This document shows, piece by piece, positions 25,401 through 33,599 of a stretch of 64,000 nucleotides of DNA. Source of the DNA: JAHQVI01 sp050330195 (GTDB lineage Bacteria > Pseudomonadota > Alphaproteobacteria > Rhizobiales > Rhodomicrobiaceae); NCBI GenBank assembly GCA_050330195.1, contig JBHJOB010000043.1, forward strand, positions 3,213-67,212, in the 5' to 3' direction. Each line of letters opens with the position of its first letter. Position 1 is the first letter of the stretch. Both the position numbers and the translations under genes were made by a program. The notes below the pieces were generated by a model. The model was not told where the DNA came from. It worked only from the letters and a program-made list of their open reading frames with translations, and did no database searches.

Positions 25401-26892
25401 AGACGAAGGCGACCAGGGTTTCCTTCTGGTAATCGAGCACCGCCGCATCGATCTCGCCGAACTGGTTCTGGAGAATGTCCTCGACGGCCTGCGCCTCGAC
25501 GCGGTGCCCGCGCACCTTGAGTTGCGCATCGATGCGGCCAAGGAAATGCACGCGCCGGGACTTGATGTCGATCATGCACTTGTCGCCGGTGCGGTAGAGG
25601 CGGCCGAACTGCGGATGATCGATGAACCGTGCCGCGGTCTGCTCCGGCAGGTTCCGGTAGCCGCGCGCCACATGGACGCCGCCGATGCAAAGCTCGCCAA
25701 CCTCTCCATGCGGCAGCGGCGTGAGTTGATCGACCTCGAGAATGACGTAGGTCACATTGGCGAACGGAGACCCGATTGTGATGGGCTCGCCCGGCCTCAG
25801 ACTCTGACGGCTCGTATCGGTGCTCGCTTCGGTGGGGCCATATGTGTTGATGATCTGACGCCTGCCGCGTGTCCACGGCTCGACGAGCGCGTTCGGGAAG
25901 GCCTCGCCGGCCGGCACGATGTAGCGGCAGATCGGATAGGGCAGATCCGTTTCCGGGGTCGGCGTCAGCGTCGTGAGCAGGACCGGCGGGCAGAACAGGA
26001 CCGTGACTTCCGCCTCCCGCAGAACAGGAAGGAGATCGGGGCCGGAGCGGACCTGATCTTTCGTCAGCATGACCACGCTGCAGCCCGACACCCAGGCGCT
26101 GTACATCTCCGAGATGCTGCCGTCATAGCCGAGCGAGGAGGTCAGCGAGGTCGCGTCCATGCCCGGAACGAGATCAAAATAATCGGCATAGCTCAGAGCC
26201 AGATTCACATAGCCCGCGTGAGGACATTCCACGCCCTTGGGCATGCCTGTCGTCCCGCTGGTGTAGAAGATGGTCGCCAGACGCTGTTCGGGATCGTCCA
26301 GCCAGCGCGGCAGCTTCCGGCGCGGAAGCTTCTCCGGCAGGTTCAGGAGATCGAGCGTGGGCAGATCGCGGAACGCCTCCTGCCCGCGCGTGAGGATCAG
26401 CGCTGGCCGGGCGTCATCGAGCATGTGGGTGATGAGCGCGTCCGGCAGCGTTGTGTCCAGAAACATCAGCGTGCCGCCGGCCTTGAGAATGCCGAGATGC
26501 GCCGCCACGATCTGCGCGTTGTCCTGCGACATGGCCACGGCCACGACCTGATCCGGCCCATCCAGATAAGGCGCGATTGCCGCCGCGACTTTTTCAGCCT
26601 CGGCATCGAGTTCGGCGAAGGTCAGCGACTCGCCCGTATGGGGGATCTGCAGGGCCGTGTGATGCGGGAACTTTCTGGCGGACCGGCTGAACACCTCGTC
26701 AAGCCACCGGATGCCTTTCTGATGCGGGACATTCACGAGATGCCGCTCGCCGAAAACGTCCGTCAGGCTGTACGGGCAGGTGTCCTCCCGACCGTGGAGA
26801 ACCTTCTCCGACGCCCAGAGATACCGTCTCCAGGCAATGAAGATCAGCGCCAGGCAAATCGCGACCGTGATCAGTATGACAATGGCAATCAC
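22444..26892 (-). CDS. Pls/PosA-family membrane non-ribosomal peptide synthetase
   Basis: 1482 residues. An N-terminal membrane helix (2-20) is followed by an adenylation domain (about 55-570): A3 FYTSGTTGMPKGV near 209, A4 with Asp in GYDGSISEM, A5 NTYGPTEAS, A7 YRTGDK, A8 GRIDAQLKVRGHRVE and A10 PVSGKIDRKRLP. The carrier domain (about 595-670) has the phosphopantetheine Ser in DAGGHSIV. From about 700 the protein alternates membrane segments with soluble parts, including left-handed beta-helix type repeats near 850-910 and 1340-1425. This is the architecture of epsilon-poly-lysine synthetase (Pls) relatives, which link one amino acid into homopolymers without condensation domains. No condensation or thioesterase domain is seen. 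Neighbouring genes point to diaminopropionate as substrate. Confidence 0.93.
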   Translation of the reverse strand: MIAIVILITVAICLALIFIAWRRYLWASEKVLHGREDTCPYSLTDVFGERHLVNVPHQKGIRWLDEVFSRSARKFPHHTALQIPHTGESLTFAELDAEAEKVAAAIAPYLDGPDQVVAVAMSQDNAQIVAAHLGILKAGGTLMFLDTTLPDALITHMLDDARPALILTRGQEAFRDLPTLDLLNLPEKLPRRKLPRWLDDPEQRLATIFYTSGTTGMPKGVECPHAGYVNLALSYADYFDLVPGMDATSLTSSLGYDGSISEMYSAWVSGCSVVMLTKDQVRSGPDLLPVLREAEVTVLFCPPVLLTTLTPTPETDLPYPICRYIVPAGEAFPNALVEPWTRGRRQIINTYGPTEASTDTSRQSLRPGEPITIGSPFANVTYVILEVDQLTPLPHGEVGELCIGGVHVARGYRNLPEQTAARFIDHPQFGRLYRTGDKCMIDIKSRRVHFLGRIDAQLKVRGHRVEAQAVEDILQNQFGEIDAAVLDYQKETLVAFVCAPSIAEGEISEVAPAPAEWAARVKAELAARLPEPSVPTSIFLVEQFVMKPVSGKIDRKRLPDLTHLLTSPGPERTGAGRALLNGQHNTVNGQIRLPEAKDDLDPGGEEVLAICRDIIGAHVGPDDSFADAGGHSIVIARLTQRLQAAGWPVTVRSLLSDSNTVRKIASRPRQLQEASVTPAPRPASRARTVRRDEDAAEVLSVGSFTALQALFAFFLYSPALLTFLGLFGFVEIGSFFTSANLLAFIVVGFGLYVLGLVAPFALLFWALAVKFMLGGHMYRNNVTPGVYPKWSKMHLRIWCISRLEGTVLMSLGAMYRSAPLMAFTLRQLGAKIGSNLQCAHDVDLSGPLDLLSIEDDVAIQTGAYIHTTRWSGQFLHVGPIHLESGSKIGMRSAIAPDVTVGSGSWITPFTPILSDVGPDEMWEGAPARLAGGYTELKRTAEASRYSAPVWLLETANIGMQIVVNFFLTIVPTAAILWLARGFIPAGEAELSGAEFTAYVSTGNTEIPENYFAITPLYEIVWHLAAYAFITAWLTIVTTSILGCLFIRWTATSPGLYPSRGLRCALLMYRMKMMNGIQSAWTWTITGQYLRALAGLRFPRVGGSECDVMFNLVPDLATADSQVFWSNGSFTNMLDYGAEHVKLRPLDMPRNFFSGNNCVAEHGHFPANFLLGVSTPGNDIEFRRQMRTRHDEPVTVAGNPAVKFASASFEAGNETHRLPSFPLFLGRILLNDFFSIGLLRIAEGLIFTILFVCLMRLGGNAIAWAALALLLTEGCLIVLSATVKRVLVGNEWGANHSAPFWSWRHFTYFFAQDCFFIWCQGPLKLFSGTVLANPILRMMGCRVGRRTILTEPLQGSDWNAVDFGDDCMINGFLQFHTFEKMTLKVKRAHIRDGCTVTFGATVMGGAVIERNTTLLPVSMVLKEMHIPTGVYEGSPAEPARSMSEPRPQVLTDNAATFCSASKRESVEDKAPITAFAVSDESTR

Positions 26893-26999
26893 AACTTTTC
26901 CTCACATGCCCGTGACGTCAGCTCGACGCCACCCGCTCTCGGGACGCCGGTTCCCAAATGCAAAAATTCCGAATCTGAATAGGCCGGACACCGCGGCTG

Positions 27000-27101
27000 G
27001 ATCAGGATCAGTTCCTAACGAAACGATCCCGATCTGTATTTGCTCGTATCAAGCTCGATTTTCCCGAAAAAATGGCATCCATTTAATCGAATCTCGCTCT
27101 A
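27000..27101 (-). repeat. Dispersed palindromic element, copy C
   Basis: Begins at 27101 with TAGAGCGAGATTCGATTAAA and ends near 27000 with AACGATC / GATCAGTTCC-type inverted repeats. Its first three bases are the stop codon of the amidinotransferase gene. It occupies most of the 206-base gap between that gene and the peptide synthetase. Confidence 0.82.
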
Positions 27102-28151
27102 ATCGAAATAGCGCTCCATCTTGCCGCGGCGGCGCGTATCCAGCGTGATGCAATGGAACCCGCCCCCCATCATCCTGGAATGCCGCAGCTTGATCGGAAC
27201 GACATCGAGCCCGTGCTTCTCCAGAAGTCTGATGAGTTGCGTCTGGTCCTTGTCGACCACGACCATGTCCGGACTGATGCTCAGCGCGTTCATGTCGATC
27301 CAGTCGCTGCCGATGCACTTGGCGAGATAATCCGGGCTGTATCTGCCGGTATTCTCCATCGGCGGGCTGTAGATGACGTCCCATTTCCTGAACATCTCAG
27401 GCAGCGTATCCTCGTTGATCCGCGCAGGATTGCACAGCACGAGGCCGGGACGCAGAGCCACGAAGGTGGAATCGATATGGCTTCCGTAATAGACGTCCTT
27501 CATGAAATGGACGCGGAAATCATCGCCCAGAACCGTTTGCAGCCACTGTCCGCCCATCTCGTTGCCGGTGGCGCTGACGAGGTAAAGCAGGTCATAGCCG
27601 AAACGCAGCACATTGGCCGCGTCGAAGGCCGGCTCATGGTCGTGCGGGACCGGCTTTTCAGGATCGTACCCTTCAAACAGCGAGTCCAGAAGCATCGGCT
27701 TGGGAGCGCTGTACCATTTCGCGCCTGCCTTCATGTAGTCGAGCAGCATCTCCCGATAGCTGAACGTTTCCTGAGACCGGCCCCGGATGACATTGGGCGT
27801 CTCGATGATCTGATCGCCGATCACCAGAAAGACGTCGCGGGGGCAGTAATTGTAGTACCCCTCGGTTTCCCAATGGATCGTGGAGAACCTTGCGTCATGC
27901 GGCCAAGTCTCGGGACGCCTGACGGTCACGTTCAGCTCTTCCAGCACCTCGACGAAAAGATTGAGGTCCTCTTCGGCTTCCTCGATGATCTGATCGGGGA
28001 AAGGCCCGCGCGGTATCTCCGAGAGCTGACGGTCAGGATATTCTGTAATCTGGGTGCTGAGATCCGGCGCTGGAAATCGTGCGCCAAGCGGATTGCCGAC
28101 GACGATCTCCTCAAGTGGATCCCACTCATTGCAACTCCACACTTTCGACAT
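27099..28151 (-). CDS. Amidinotransferase (arginine:amine type)
   Basis: 350 residues, the size of glycine or inosamine-phosphate amidinotransferases. The catalytic Cys is in MMGGGFHCITLD at the C-terminus, and the catalytic His/Asp region is in YYGSHIDSTF. The start WSCNEWDPLEEIVVGN is characteristic of this family. These enzymes move the amidino group of arginine onto a primary amine, leaving ornithine. With sbnA/sbnB upstream and the synthetase downstream, diaminopropionate or a diaminopropionyl peptide is the likely acceptor, giving a guanidino product (inference). An alternative acceptor such as glycine cannot be excluded. The stop TAG is contributed by the dispersed repeat. Confidence 0.9.
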   Translation of the reverse strand: MSKVWSCNEWDPLEEIVVGNPLGARFPAPDLSTQITEYPDRQLSEIPRGPFPDQIIEEAEEDLNLFVEVLEELNVTVRRPETWPHDARFSTIHWETEGYYNYCPRDVFLVIGDQIIETPNVIRGRSQETFSYREMLLDYMKAGAKWYSAPKPMLLDSLFEGYDPEKPVPHDHEPAFDAANVLRFGYDLLYLVSATGNEMGGQWLQTVLGDDFRVHFMKDVYYGSHIDSTFVALRPGLVLCNPARINEDTLPEMFRKWDVIYSPPMENTGRYSPDYLAKCIGSDWIDMNALSISPDMVVVDKDQTQLIRLLEKHGLDVVPIKLRHSRMMGGGFHCITLDTRRRGKMERYFD

Positions 28152-28196
28152 AGGCTTTGTTCCTCATCAGTGCGCATAAATCGTCTCTGCTGGAGT

Positions 28197-29219
28197 TCAC
28201 CACCTGGCGGCGTTGCTGAAGAAATCCGGCAAGGCAATCGCTCCATCGGACGAATTTGCCGCCTCCAGTACAAGGCTTCCCACGGCGATGTCGAGCACCC
28301 CGAGCCCGAATGGCGAAAATATTCGCGGGCGCCGGCTATCCGGCGGAACCTTCCGCTCCAGAACGTCGACAAGGGTTCCGGCGACAAAGTCCCTGTTTCC
28401 GGTTTCCATTTCGGTCAGATGAAGGGACGTCCTCGCCTTGAGGCAGTGCTCTACGTCATCGACGATGTTCTGCGACCCGAGCACGATATTGATGCCGATA
28501 TCCCGCAGCGACAGATGCAACACGGTAGGCGCGTGGCCGAGTGCCGCCTCGTTCGTGAAATAGGGCTCCGGCGCCGTCGTCGTGAAAACGATCAACGAGC
28601 CCTCCGTTGCCGCGTCATCCACGCTTTCGCTGATCTCCACCGTCAGACCATACTGATCCTGGGCCCAGCGGCCAAAACGCTCCGCGTCATCGCGGTTCAG
28701 ATCGAACAGATTGACCTTGTCGAACCGCCAGTTCCGGAACATGAGCCATTCAATCGTGGCGCGTGCAATCACGCCGGTTCCGATGACGCTGAGTGCGCCT
28801 TCGAATGGCGTCGGCGACAGATGCTCCGCGGCCAGCGCGGCCGAAGCCGCCGTCCGTGTGGAACTGACGAGGGACGCTTCGATGCAGCCAATGGGATAGC
28901 CGGTCGTGGCGTCGTTAAGGATCAGAACCGCCGAAGCACGCGCAAGATTGTAAGCGGTGTTTTCCGGAAAACTTGAAATCCATTTGATGCCGCTCTTTTG
29001 CACCTCGCCGCCCAGATGAGCCGGCAGCGCGATAATCCGTGCGCTGGGCTTGTCCGGATATCTGAGGAAGTAGCTGTCCGGATTGACGGTGTCTCCGGCC
29101 GCGTGGAGACGGTAGGCCGCCTCCACAGCGTCAAAGACCTGTTTCCTGTTCCCCTCGATAGCGGCCTTGACCGCTGCTCCGGGAACGACATGAAAGGTAG
29201 GCGCCGTCCGCATCATCAA
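28197..29219 (-). CDS. sbnB: 2,3-diaminopropionate synthase subunit, SbnB-like dehydrogenase
   Basis: 340 residues of the ornithine cyclodeaminase/mu-crystallin family. The nucleotide-binding motif is SVIGTGVIARATIEW (about residue 143). Features typical of SbnB include KWISSFPENTAYNL and CIEASLVSSTRTAA. SbnB uses NAD+ to oxidise N-(1-amino-1-carboxyethyl)-glutamate, releasing L-2,3-diaminopropionate and 2-oxoglutarate. The start overlaps the sbnA-like stop by ATGA, and the pair is encoded in the order found in staphyloferrin B clusters. Cytoplasmic. Confidence 0.92.
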   Translation of the reverse strand: MMMRTAPTFHVVPGAAVKAAIEGNRKQVFDAVEAAYRLHAAGDTVNPDSYFLRYPDKPSARIIALPAHLGGEVQKSGIKWISSFPENTAYNLARASAVLILNDATTGYPIGCIEASLVSSTRTAASAALAAEHLSPTPFEGALSVIGTGVIARATIEWLMFRNWRFDKVNLFDLNRDDAERFGRWAQDQYGLTVEISESVDDAATEGSLIVFTTTAPEPYFTNEAALGHAPTVLHLSLRDIGINIVLGSQNIVDDVEHCLKARTSLHLTEMETGNRDFVAGTLVDVLERKVPPDSRRPRIFSPFGLGVLDIAVGSLVLEAANSSDGAIALPDFFSNAARW

Positions 29220-30193
29220 GCCTCCCAGGCATCAACGAGCGTCTTCGTCTCGGCCATCACGACGCTGTCGACCCACTCCTTGTTGTAGACCGTGTCGAGA
29301 TACTTCTCGCCGAGATCTGGTGAGATTGCGACGATGGTCTCGCCGGGCCTGAACTCGGGGGCCAGTTGCTTGACAGCCGCAAGAACCGTTCCGGTGCTGC
29401 CGCCGACAAGCAGGTGATAATCCCTGACAAAGGCGCGACAGGACTCCACCGTCCTTGCTTCCTTGATCGCGATCACCCTGTCCGGATCGCACAGGTCCGC
29501 AAGCGGCGGCTTCTCGCTCGTTCCGATGCCGGGAATGTTCCTTTTACCCGCCGGTCCGCCGAAAGTGACCGAACCGGTCGGCTCGACGGCGACGATCTTG
29601 ACCCTGGGAAATTCCCGCCGGAGCCGCTCGCAGATCCCCGAGAGAGTGCCGGTCGTCCCTGCGCCGACAAAAATCCAGTCGACCTGATCGAACTCGCGTG
29701 CGATCTCTACCGCGGTTTGCTCGGCATGCACATTCTTGTTGGCGATATTGTCATACTGATTCAGCCAGACCGCTTTTGGTTCGGCGTCCAGGATGTTGCC
29801 GATGGCCTTGAAACGCGCTTCGAGATACCCGCCAGTCGTGTCGCAGTCCTGAACGACGATCACTTCAGCGCCGTAGGCTTGCATGCCTCTGATGTTGGCG
29901 TGATTGACGTTTGGGTCGGTTACACAGATGAATCTGTATCCCTTGATGCCGCAGACGATGCTAAGAGCAATTCCGAGGTTTCCCGAAGACGACTCCACGA
30001 TGACCGTTTCGTGCGGCCTGGCCAAACCACGCCGCTCCAGATCTTCGATGAGACCGATAGCGGTCTTCACCTTGATGGAGCCGGATATATTGAAACCTTC
30101 CAGCTTCAGGAAGACATCGTGCCCTCCTGCAAAGCCGCGAAGCCGGTAGAACAGGTCACGAAATATCAATTCTAAGGGCGACTCGACGATCAT
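29216..30193 (-). CDS. sbnA: 2,3-diaminopropionate synthase subunit, SbnA-like PLP enzyme
   Basis: 325 residues, a cysteine-synthase-type PLP enzyme. The PLP Lys is in GFNISGSIKVKTA (near residue 41), the substrate loop in VESSSGNLG (residues 66-74) and the phosphate-binding loop in GAGTTGTLSG (about 178-187). SbnA condenses O-phosphoserine with glutamate to give N-(1-amino-1-carboxyethyl)-glutamate, which SbnB turns into 2,3-diaminopropionate. AAGAGGAAG lies seven bases before the ATG at 30193. It is the first gene of the five-gene cluster on this strand, behind an AT-rich gap. Confidence 0.93.
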   Translation of the reverse strand: MIVESPLELIFRDLFYRLRGFAGGHDVFLKLEGFNISGSIKVKTAIGLIEDLERRGLARPHETVIVESSSGNLGIALSIVCGIKGYRFICVTDPNVNHANIRGMQAYGAEVIVVQDCDTTGGYLEARFKAIGNILDAEPKAVWLNQYDNIANKNVHAEQTAVEIAREFDQVDWIFVGAGTTGTLSGICERLRREFPRVKIVAVEPTGSVTFGGPAGKRNIPGIGTSEKPPLADLCDPDRVIAIKEARTVESCRAFVRDYHLLVGGSTGTVLAAVKQLAPEFRPGETIVAISPDLGEKYLDTVYNKEWVDSVVMAETKTLVDAWEA

Positions 30194-31089
30194 GGTACAA
30201 CTTCCTCTTGGAATTTCGGGTCGGCCCCATGCGGAGCAGACGACAAACCGTCACTGCGGAAGGTCTCTCGACTTCTGCGCAGATCTTGTTCACATTAAAG
30301 AAAAGAGGTTTACTTCCGATTTAGGAGAAGAGTTTTCACCCTTGGGGCGGCTTCCAGATATGTAGCTCCCACGCTCTCGATACAGCAGCTAACATTTGCA
30401 TCAAACTTCCTCTCCGATAATCACAAAGGACCTGCCCCTAAAAACTCCCGGTCGGGGTCATTTATTCGAAAATTTTTCGTCAAATCATTCTCCCTTGCCC
30501 CGACTATCCATTAGACGCGTACCCTGCCAATGTGGTTCAAAAAAAGCTAAATTGACATATTTATAGCGCTTCAGATTTGTAACTTTCTATATCATGGCAG
30601 TTTAATCGACACACATTTCAGATACTCTTGAGAAGACAAATATTTCTTCCTGTATTTCTCAGTACTTCCATCTAATATAGATCATGCGCCTAAATAATTG
30701 ACTTTAATTACTACGTATTGCCCAATTATTAGGCACCGGATCGGGCGATATATAGTGTCCGGCGCCTCTCCCTATGCTTGATGGGAACTGCGATATCGGC
30801 TCCGGCTTTGCTCCGGGGAGATCAAGTGCTGAGCAGCGCGTCATGGTGGATATTCACGCAGTGTGATAGCCCCTGCATCTATTCAGGGCTCACCAAATTC
30901 GCGGCATTGCCAGCGTGTCACTTTTTGAAGATTTTTTCGGATCGGGGCTGCTGAACTCATGGGTCATCATTGCCGCGAGCACATGAACATCCTCTGAAAC
31001 CGCCATCAAAGGGGCGAACGCGCGTGCGTCGCCGAGTCATGATAGACACCAAGCGCGTGGTCCGCGGCAGTTCAACGATCATCATGTTT
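30194..31089. other. AT-rich intergenic region upstream of the diaminopropionate cluster
   Basis: About 900 bases with no convincing gene. The part from about 30400 to 30760 is clearly richer in A and T than the rest of the window, with many stop codons in all frames. It probably contains the promoter of the cluster; no consensus promoter could be assigned with confidence on the minus strand. A small imperfect inverted repeat TTGAGAA / TTCTCAG lies around 30627-30664. Confidence 0.6.
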
Positions 31090-32088
31090 TTAAACGACGT
31101 TTCCGGACGTCAGCAGATCAAGCGCGCGCACGATCAAAGGATCGGTTCCCGTTTCGAGGTCGGAATTCCGGTTCAGAAGCTCGATATCGGGGGGCACACC
31201 TTTGCCCTCGTAGCAGATATTGTCGGCAGACAAATAGATCTGGTAGGACAGACGATACTCCCACCCATTGGAAAGCTTCTTCTCAAGCTGATAGGAGAAT
31301 ATGCCATGGGTGCGATCGCCGACGATCGTGACATGAGGGAGTTGTTTGATCGCCAAAGCGAAGCACTCGCCGCCGCTGAAGACGGAGTCGCAGGTCAGAA
31401 GCACGATCGGTCTGGTAAACTGGACAGCGCCTTCAGGTTCGATGTGCCAGGTTTTCAGCGGCGTAAACTCGTCATCGCCCGGACCGATCTTTGTCTTCCT
31501 GTGAAAAGCAACACGCTTCCGGTCGCAAAACCGGTTTATGATGGAAATTGCCGTCGAGTCGTCCCCGCCGGGACAGTCCCTTATGTCGATGATGAAGCCG
31601 TCCAGATCGTTGAAATCCCGTGCGATTTCGTCGAGGGCCGCGGTCAATTTCCGCCGCTTCACCCCCTCCAGTTCGAGAATACGAACATATCCGAACCTCG
31701 CCGATCTGCAGTAGTGAAGCATCCACGCAGCCGTGCTTTCCGGGCGCCCGAAACCATGGGCGACCAGCGTGCGTTCTGTCGTCTTGAACAAGCGCTTGAT
31801 ATCCCGGCCAGGGAATTCCCGATAAAATTGCGGGGTTTCCTCAGCGGTAAAACGCCTTTTCCTGCCATTGACCCGTCCCTCAAGCTCGACATGGCCATCG
31901 CGCAATGGTTCAAGCATTTCGCAGAGCATATCGAAAAGCTGCTCTTCCGAAGTGAGATCTGTTATTTTGGAGCCATAGGTTTTATGCTGATCGTTCCAGT
32001 CAACATTCCTGAGCTGGAAAAACGGGTATCTGCTATAAAACGTGTTCCAAAGCTCGTCGAATATCTTCCGGGGATCGTAAGTGGCCAT
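31090..32088 (-). CDS. S41-family peptidase (tricorn/C-terminal processing type)
   Basis: 332 residues. Residues 8-70 resemble the helical tricorn C1 domain (FDELWNTFYSRYPFFQLRNV), and residues 125-315 the S41 catalytic domain: GFIIDIRDCPGGDDSTA and TCDSVFSGGECFALAIKQLP, where the Ser before GGE is the expected nucleophile. No signal peptide and no PDZ domain are visible, unlike most CtpA-type proteases, so a cytoplasmic role is likely. It lies on the same strand, upstream of the diaminopropionate cluster, but is separated from it by 900 bases; a link is unproven. Confidence 0.85.
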   Translation of the reverse strand: MATYDPRKIFDELWNTFYSRYPFFQLRNVDWNDQHKTYGSKITDLTSEEQLFDMLCEMLEPLRDGHVELEGRVNGRKRRFTAEETPQFYREFPGRDIKRLFKTTERTLVAHGFGRPESTAAWMLHYCRSARFGYVRILELEGVKRRKLTAALDEIARDFNDLDGFIIDIRDCPGGDDSTAISIINRFCDRKRVAFHRKTKIGPGDDEFTPLKTWHIEPEGAVQFTRPIVLLTCDSVFSGGECFALAIKQLPHVTIVGDRTHGIFSYQLEKKLSNGWEYRLSYQIYLSADNICYEGKGVPPDIELLNRNSDLETGTDPLIVRALDLLTSGNVV

Positions 32089-32429
32089 GATGATTACGCA
32101 AACGGTTCAAGACGCTCCGCAGCATGAGCCTGCGAATAGCGACAATGCCTTGCAAGCTCTCTGTATGCAAGGCAATGGCAGCTCGGATAGCTCTTTTGTC
32201 ATGACTTGAGCCCTCTTTCAATTTCTGGCTACGGTTCCATATATCCTGCATTCGTCGCTCGTCATTGTTGGTCGATCCCCGGAAGCGCATTCCGTGGGCG
32301 GGAATGTCCAACGCCAAAGCCGCTGCATTTGCGTCTGCCACATCGAACCGGTTATGGATCGAGGGTCACGAACTGAGACCACGTTATAGCCTTGTGAAAG
32401 CTAACCCGCGAAACCAGAAAGCAAGCTGA
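32089..32429. other. Intergenic region between S41 peptidase and serine hydrolase
   Basis: 341 bases between divergently transcribed genes; it must hold both promoters. A 102-codon frame on the minus strand (32033-32341) crosses it but overlaps the peptidase start in another frame and has no recognisable domain. No repeat or hairpin of note was seen. Confidence 0.5.
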
Positions 32430-33599
32430 ATGCCAATAACACGAAGTATTACAACCAACATTTTTGGCCAAATGGGAAGGTATGCCAAATACGCCTTGAA
32501 AGTTCGGAGCATTTTGGCCTTCAGTCTCATATTCATTGCTGTTGGAAGCAGCTGGATTGCTTCAATTTCTTCGGACAGCTATAACAATTTTGCCAATCTG
32601 ATTTCCGTGAGCCCACCCGATCTCACCAGGATTGAAGATCGCGGATTAAATGTCGTAACTGCGTTCATGGACCGTGATGGCTCGATTGTCGTGCGGGAAT
32701 TTGGCAAGTTACGGGAAGACGGCGTGGCCCCCGAGGACACCATTGTGGACCTGGGTTCGATCACGAAGATGGTAACAGCCGTTGCGATCCTGAAGCTTGT
32801 CGAGCAGGACAAGCTCCGTCTAAACGAAACGCTTGAGTCGGTCTGGCCGGACGTGCCGGAGGACAAGGAAGATATCACCGTACATGAGTTGCTCACGCAC
32901 ACCAGCGGGCTGACGAACGAAGTCGGACACGATACCGAGCGGGTTTCGCGCGAGACCTTTGTCGATAGGGTGTTCGAGACCGAATATGATGAGGACGATG
33001 CTGGCAAGTATAAATATTCCAATGCCGGCTACGGATTGCTGGCGGCTATCATCGAGCGGCGTTCGGGAAAATCGTTCGACGCTTTCCTGCAGGAAGATCT
33101 CCTCAAGCCGGCCGGTCTCGATCCCATCGGGTATGAGCTTGCTTACTCGGATGATCGTTCCCTTCAGACTGCAAGAGCCTGGCGTACGTCTTTCCAGAGG
33201 CAGTCAATCCAGGGCGCGAGTTGGGGCGGAGGCGCGCCGGGCTGGAATCTGATCGGGAATGGCGGGCTGGTTGCGACGCCGGTCTCCTTTCTCCGCTTCT
33301 GGTCTGCGGTCCGCCAGGGGCGCGTCATCAGCCAACCCCTGCTGGACAAGGCACTCACGCCACATGTCGACGGGCGAGGCGACGAGAAAAGCTTCTACGG
33401 CTACGGCCTTATGATGCAGGATGCGCCTCCCCATGGCCGCATCTACTGGCACGATGGAGAAAATGACCATTTTTCCTCGGAATGGCGTGAACTCGGCGCA
33501 AGCGGCCTGATTGCATTCACGGCTGGACGCGACAAGGACGCTTTCGAGGCAATGCGCATCATCCTGAGCGAATTAAGCGAAAGGGCGGTGGGTTCCTGA
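32430..33599 (+). CDS. Membrane-anchored serine hydrolase (beta-lactamase family)
   Basis: 389 residues. A hydrophobic segment at about 29-48 (ILAFSLIFIAVGSSWIASIS) is a signal anchor, placing the enzyme in the periplasm. The S-x-x-K motif is LGSITKMVTA (about residue 112), Y-x-N is KYSNAGYGLLA (about 196), and an HDG motif lies in WHDGEN near 347. Family members are D,D-peptidases, esterases and lactamases; the substrate cannot be told. There is only a weak ribosome site at the ATG. Together with the hydrolase at 19798 it flanks the diaminopropionate cluster. Confidence 0.87.
   Translation: MPITRSITTNIFGQMGRYAKYALKVRSILAFSLIFIAVGSSWIASISSDSYNNFANLISVSPPDLTRIEDRGLNVVTAFMDRDGSIVVREFGKLREDGVAPEDTIVDLGSITKMVTAVAILKLVEQDKLRLNETLESVWPDVPEDKEDITVHELLTHTSGLTNEVGHDTERVSRETFVDRVFETEYDEDDAGKYKYSNAGYGLLAAIIERRSGKSFDAFLQEDLLKPAGLDPIGYELAYSDDRSLQTARAWRTSFQRQSIQGASWGGGAPGWNLIGNGGLVATPVSFLRFWSAVRQGRVISQPLLDKALTPHVDGRGDEKSFYGYGLMMQDAPPHGRIYWHDGENDHFSSEWRELGASGLIAFTAGRDKDAFEAMRIILSELSERAVGS

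Noticed and set aside
23404..26982. 1192-codon plus-strand frame opposite the Pls-type synthetase
   Set aside because: Arg/His/Gln-rich anti-sense frame of the synthetase gene with no motif.
22444..30193. Staphyloferrin-like siderophore pathway, because sbnA and sbnB are present
   Set aside because: No IucA/IucC-type synthetase, citrate synthase or siderophore receptor is seen; the synthetase is of Pls type.
32033..32341. 102-codon minus-strand frame before the S41 peptidase
   Set aside because: Overlaps the peptidase start in another frame, no ribosome site or family; kept only as a remark on the gap.
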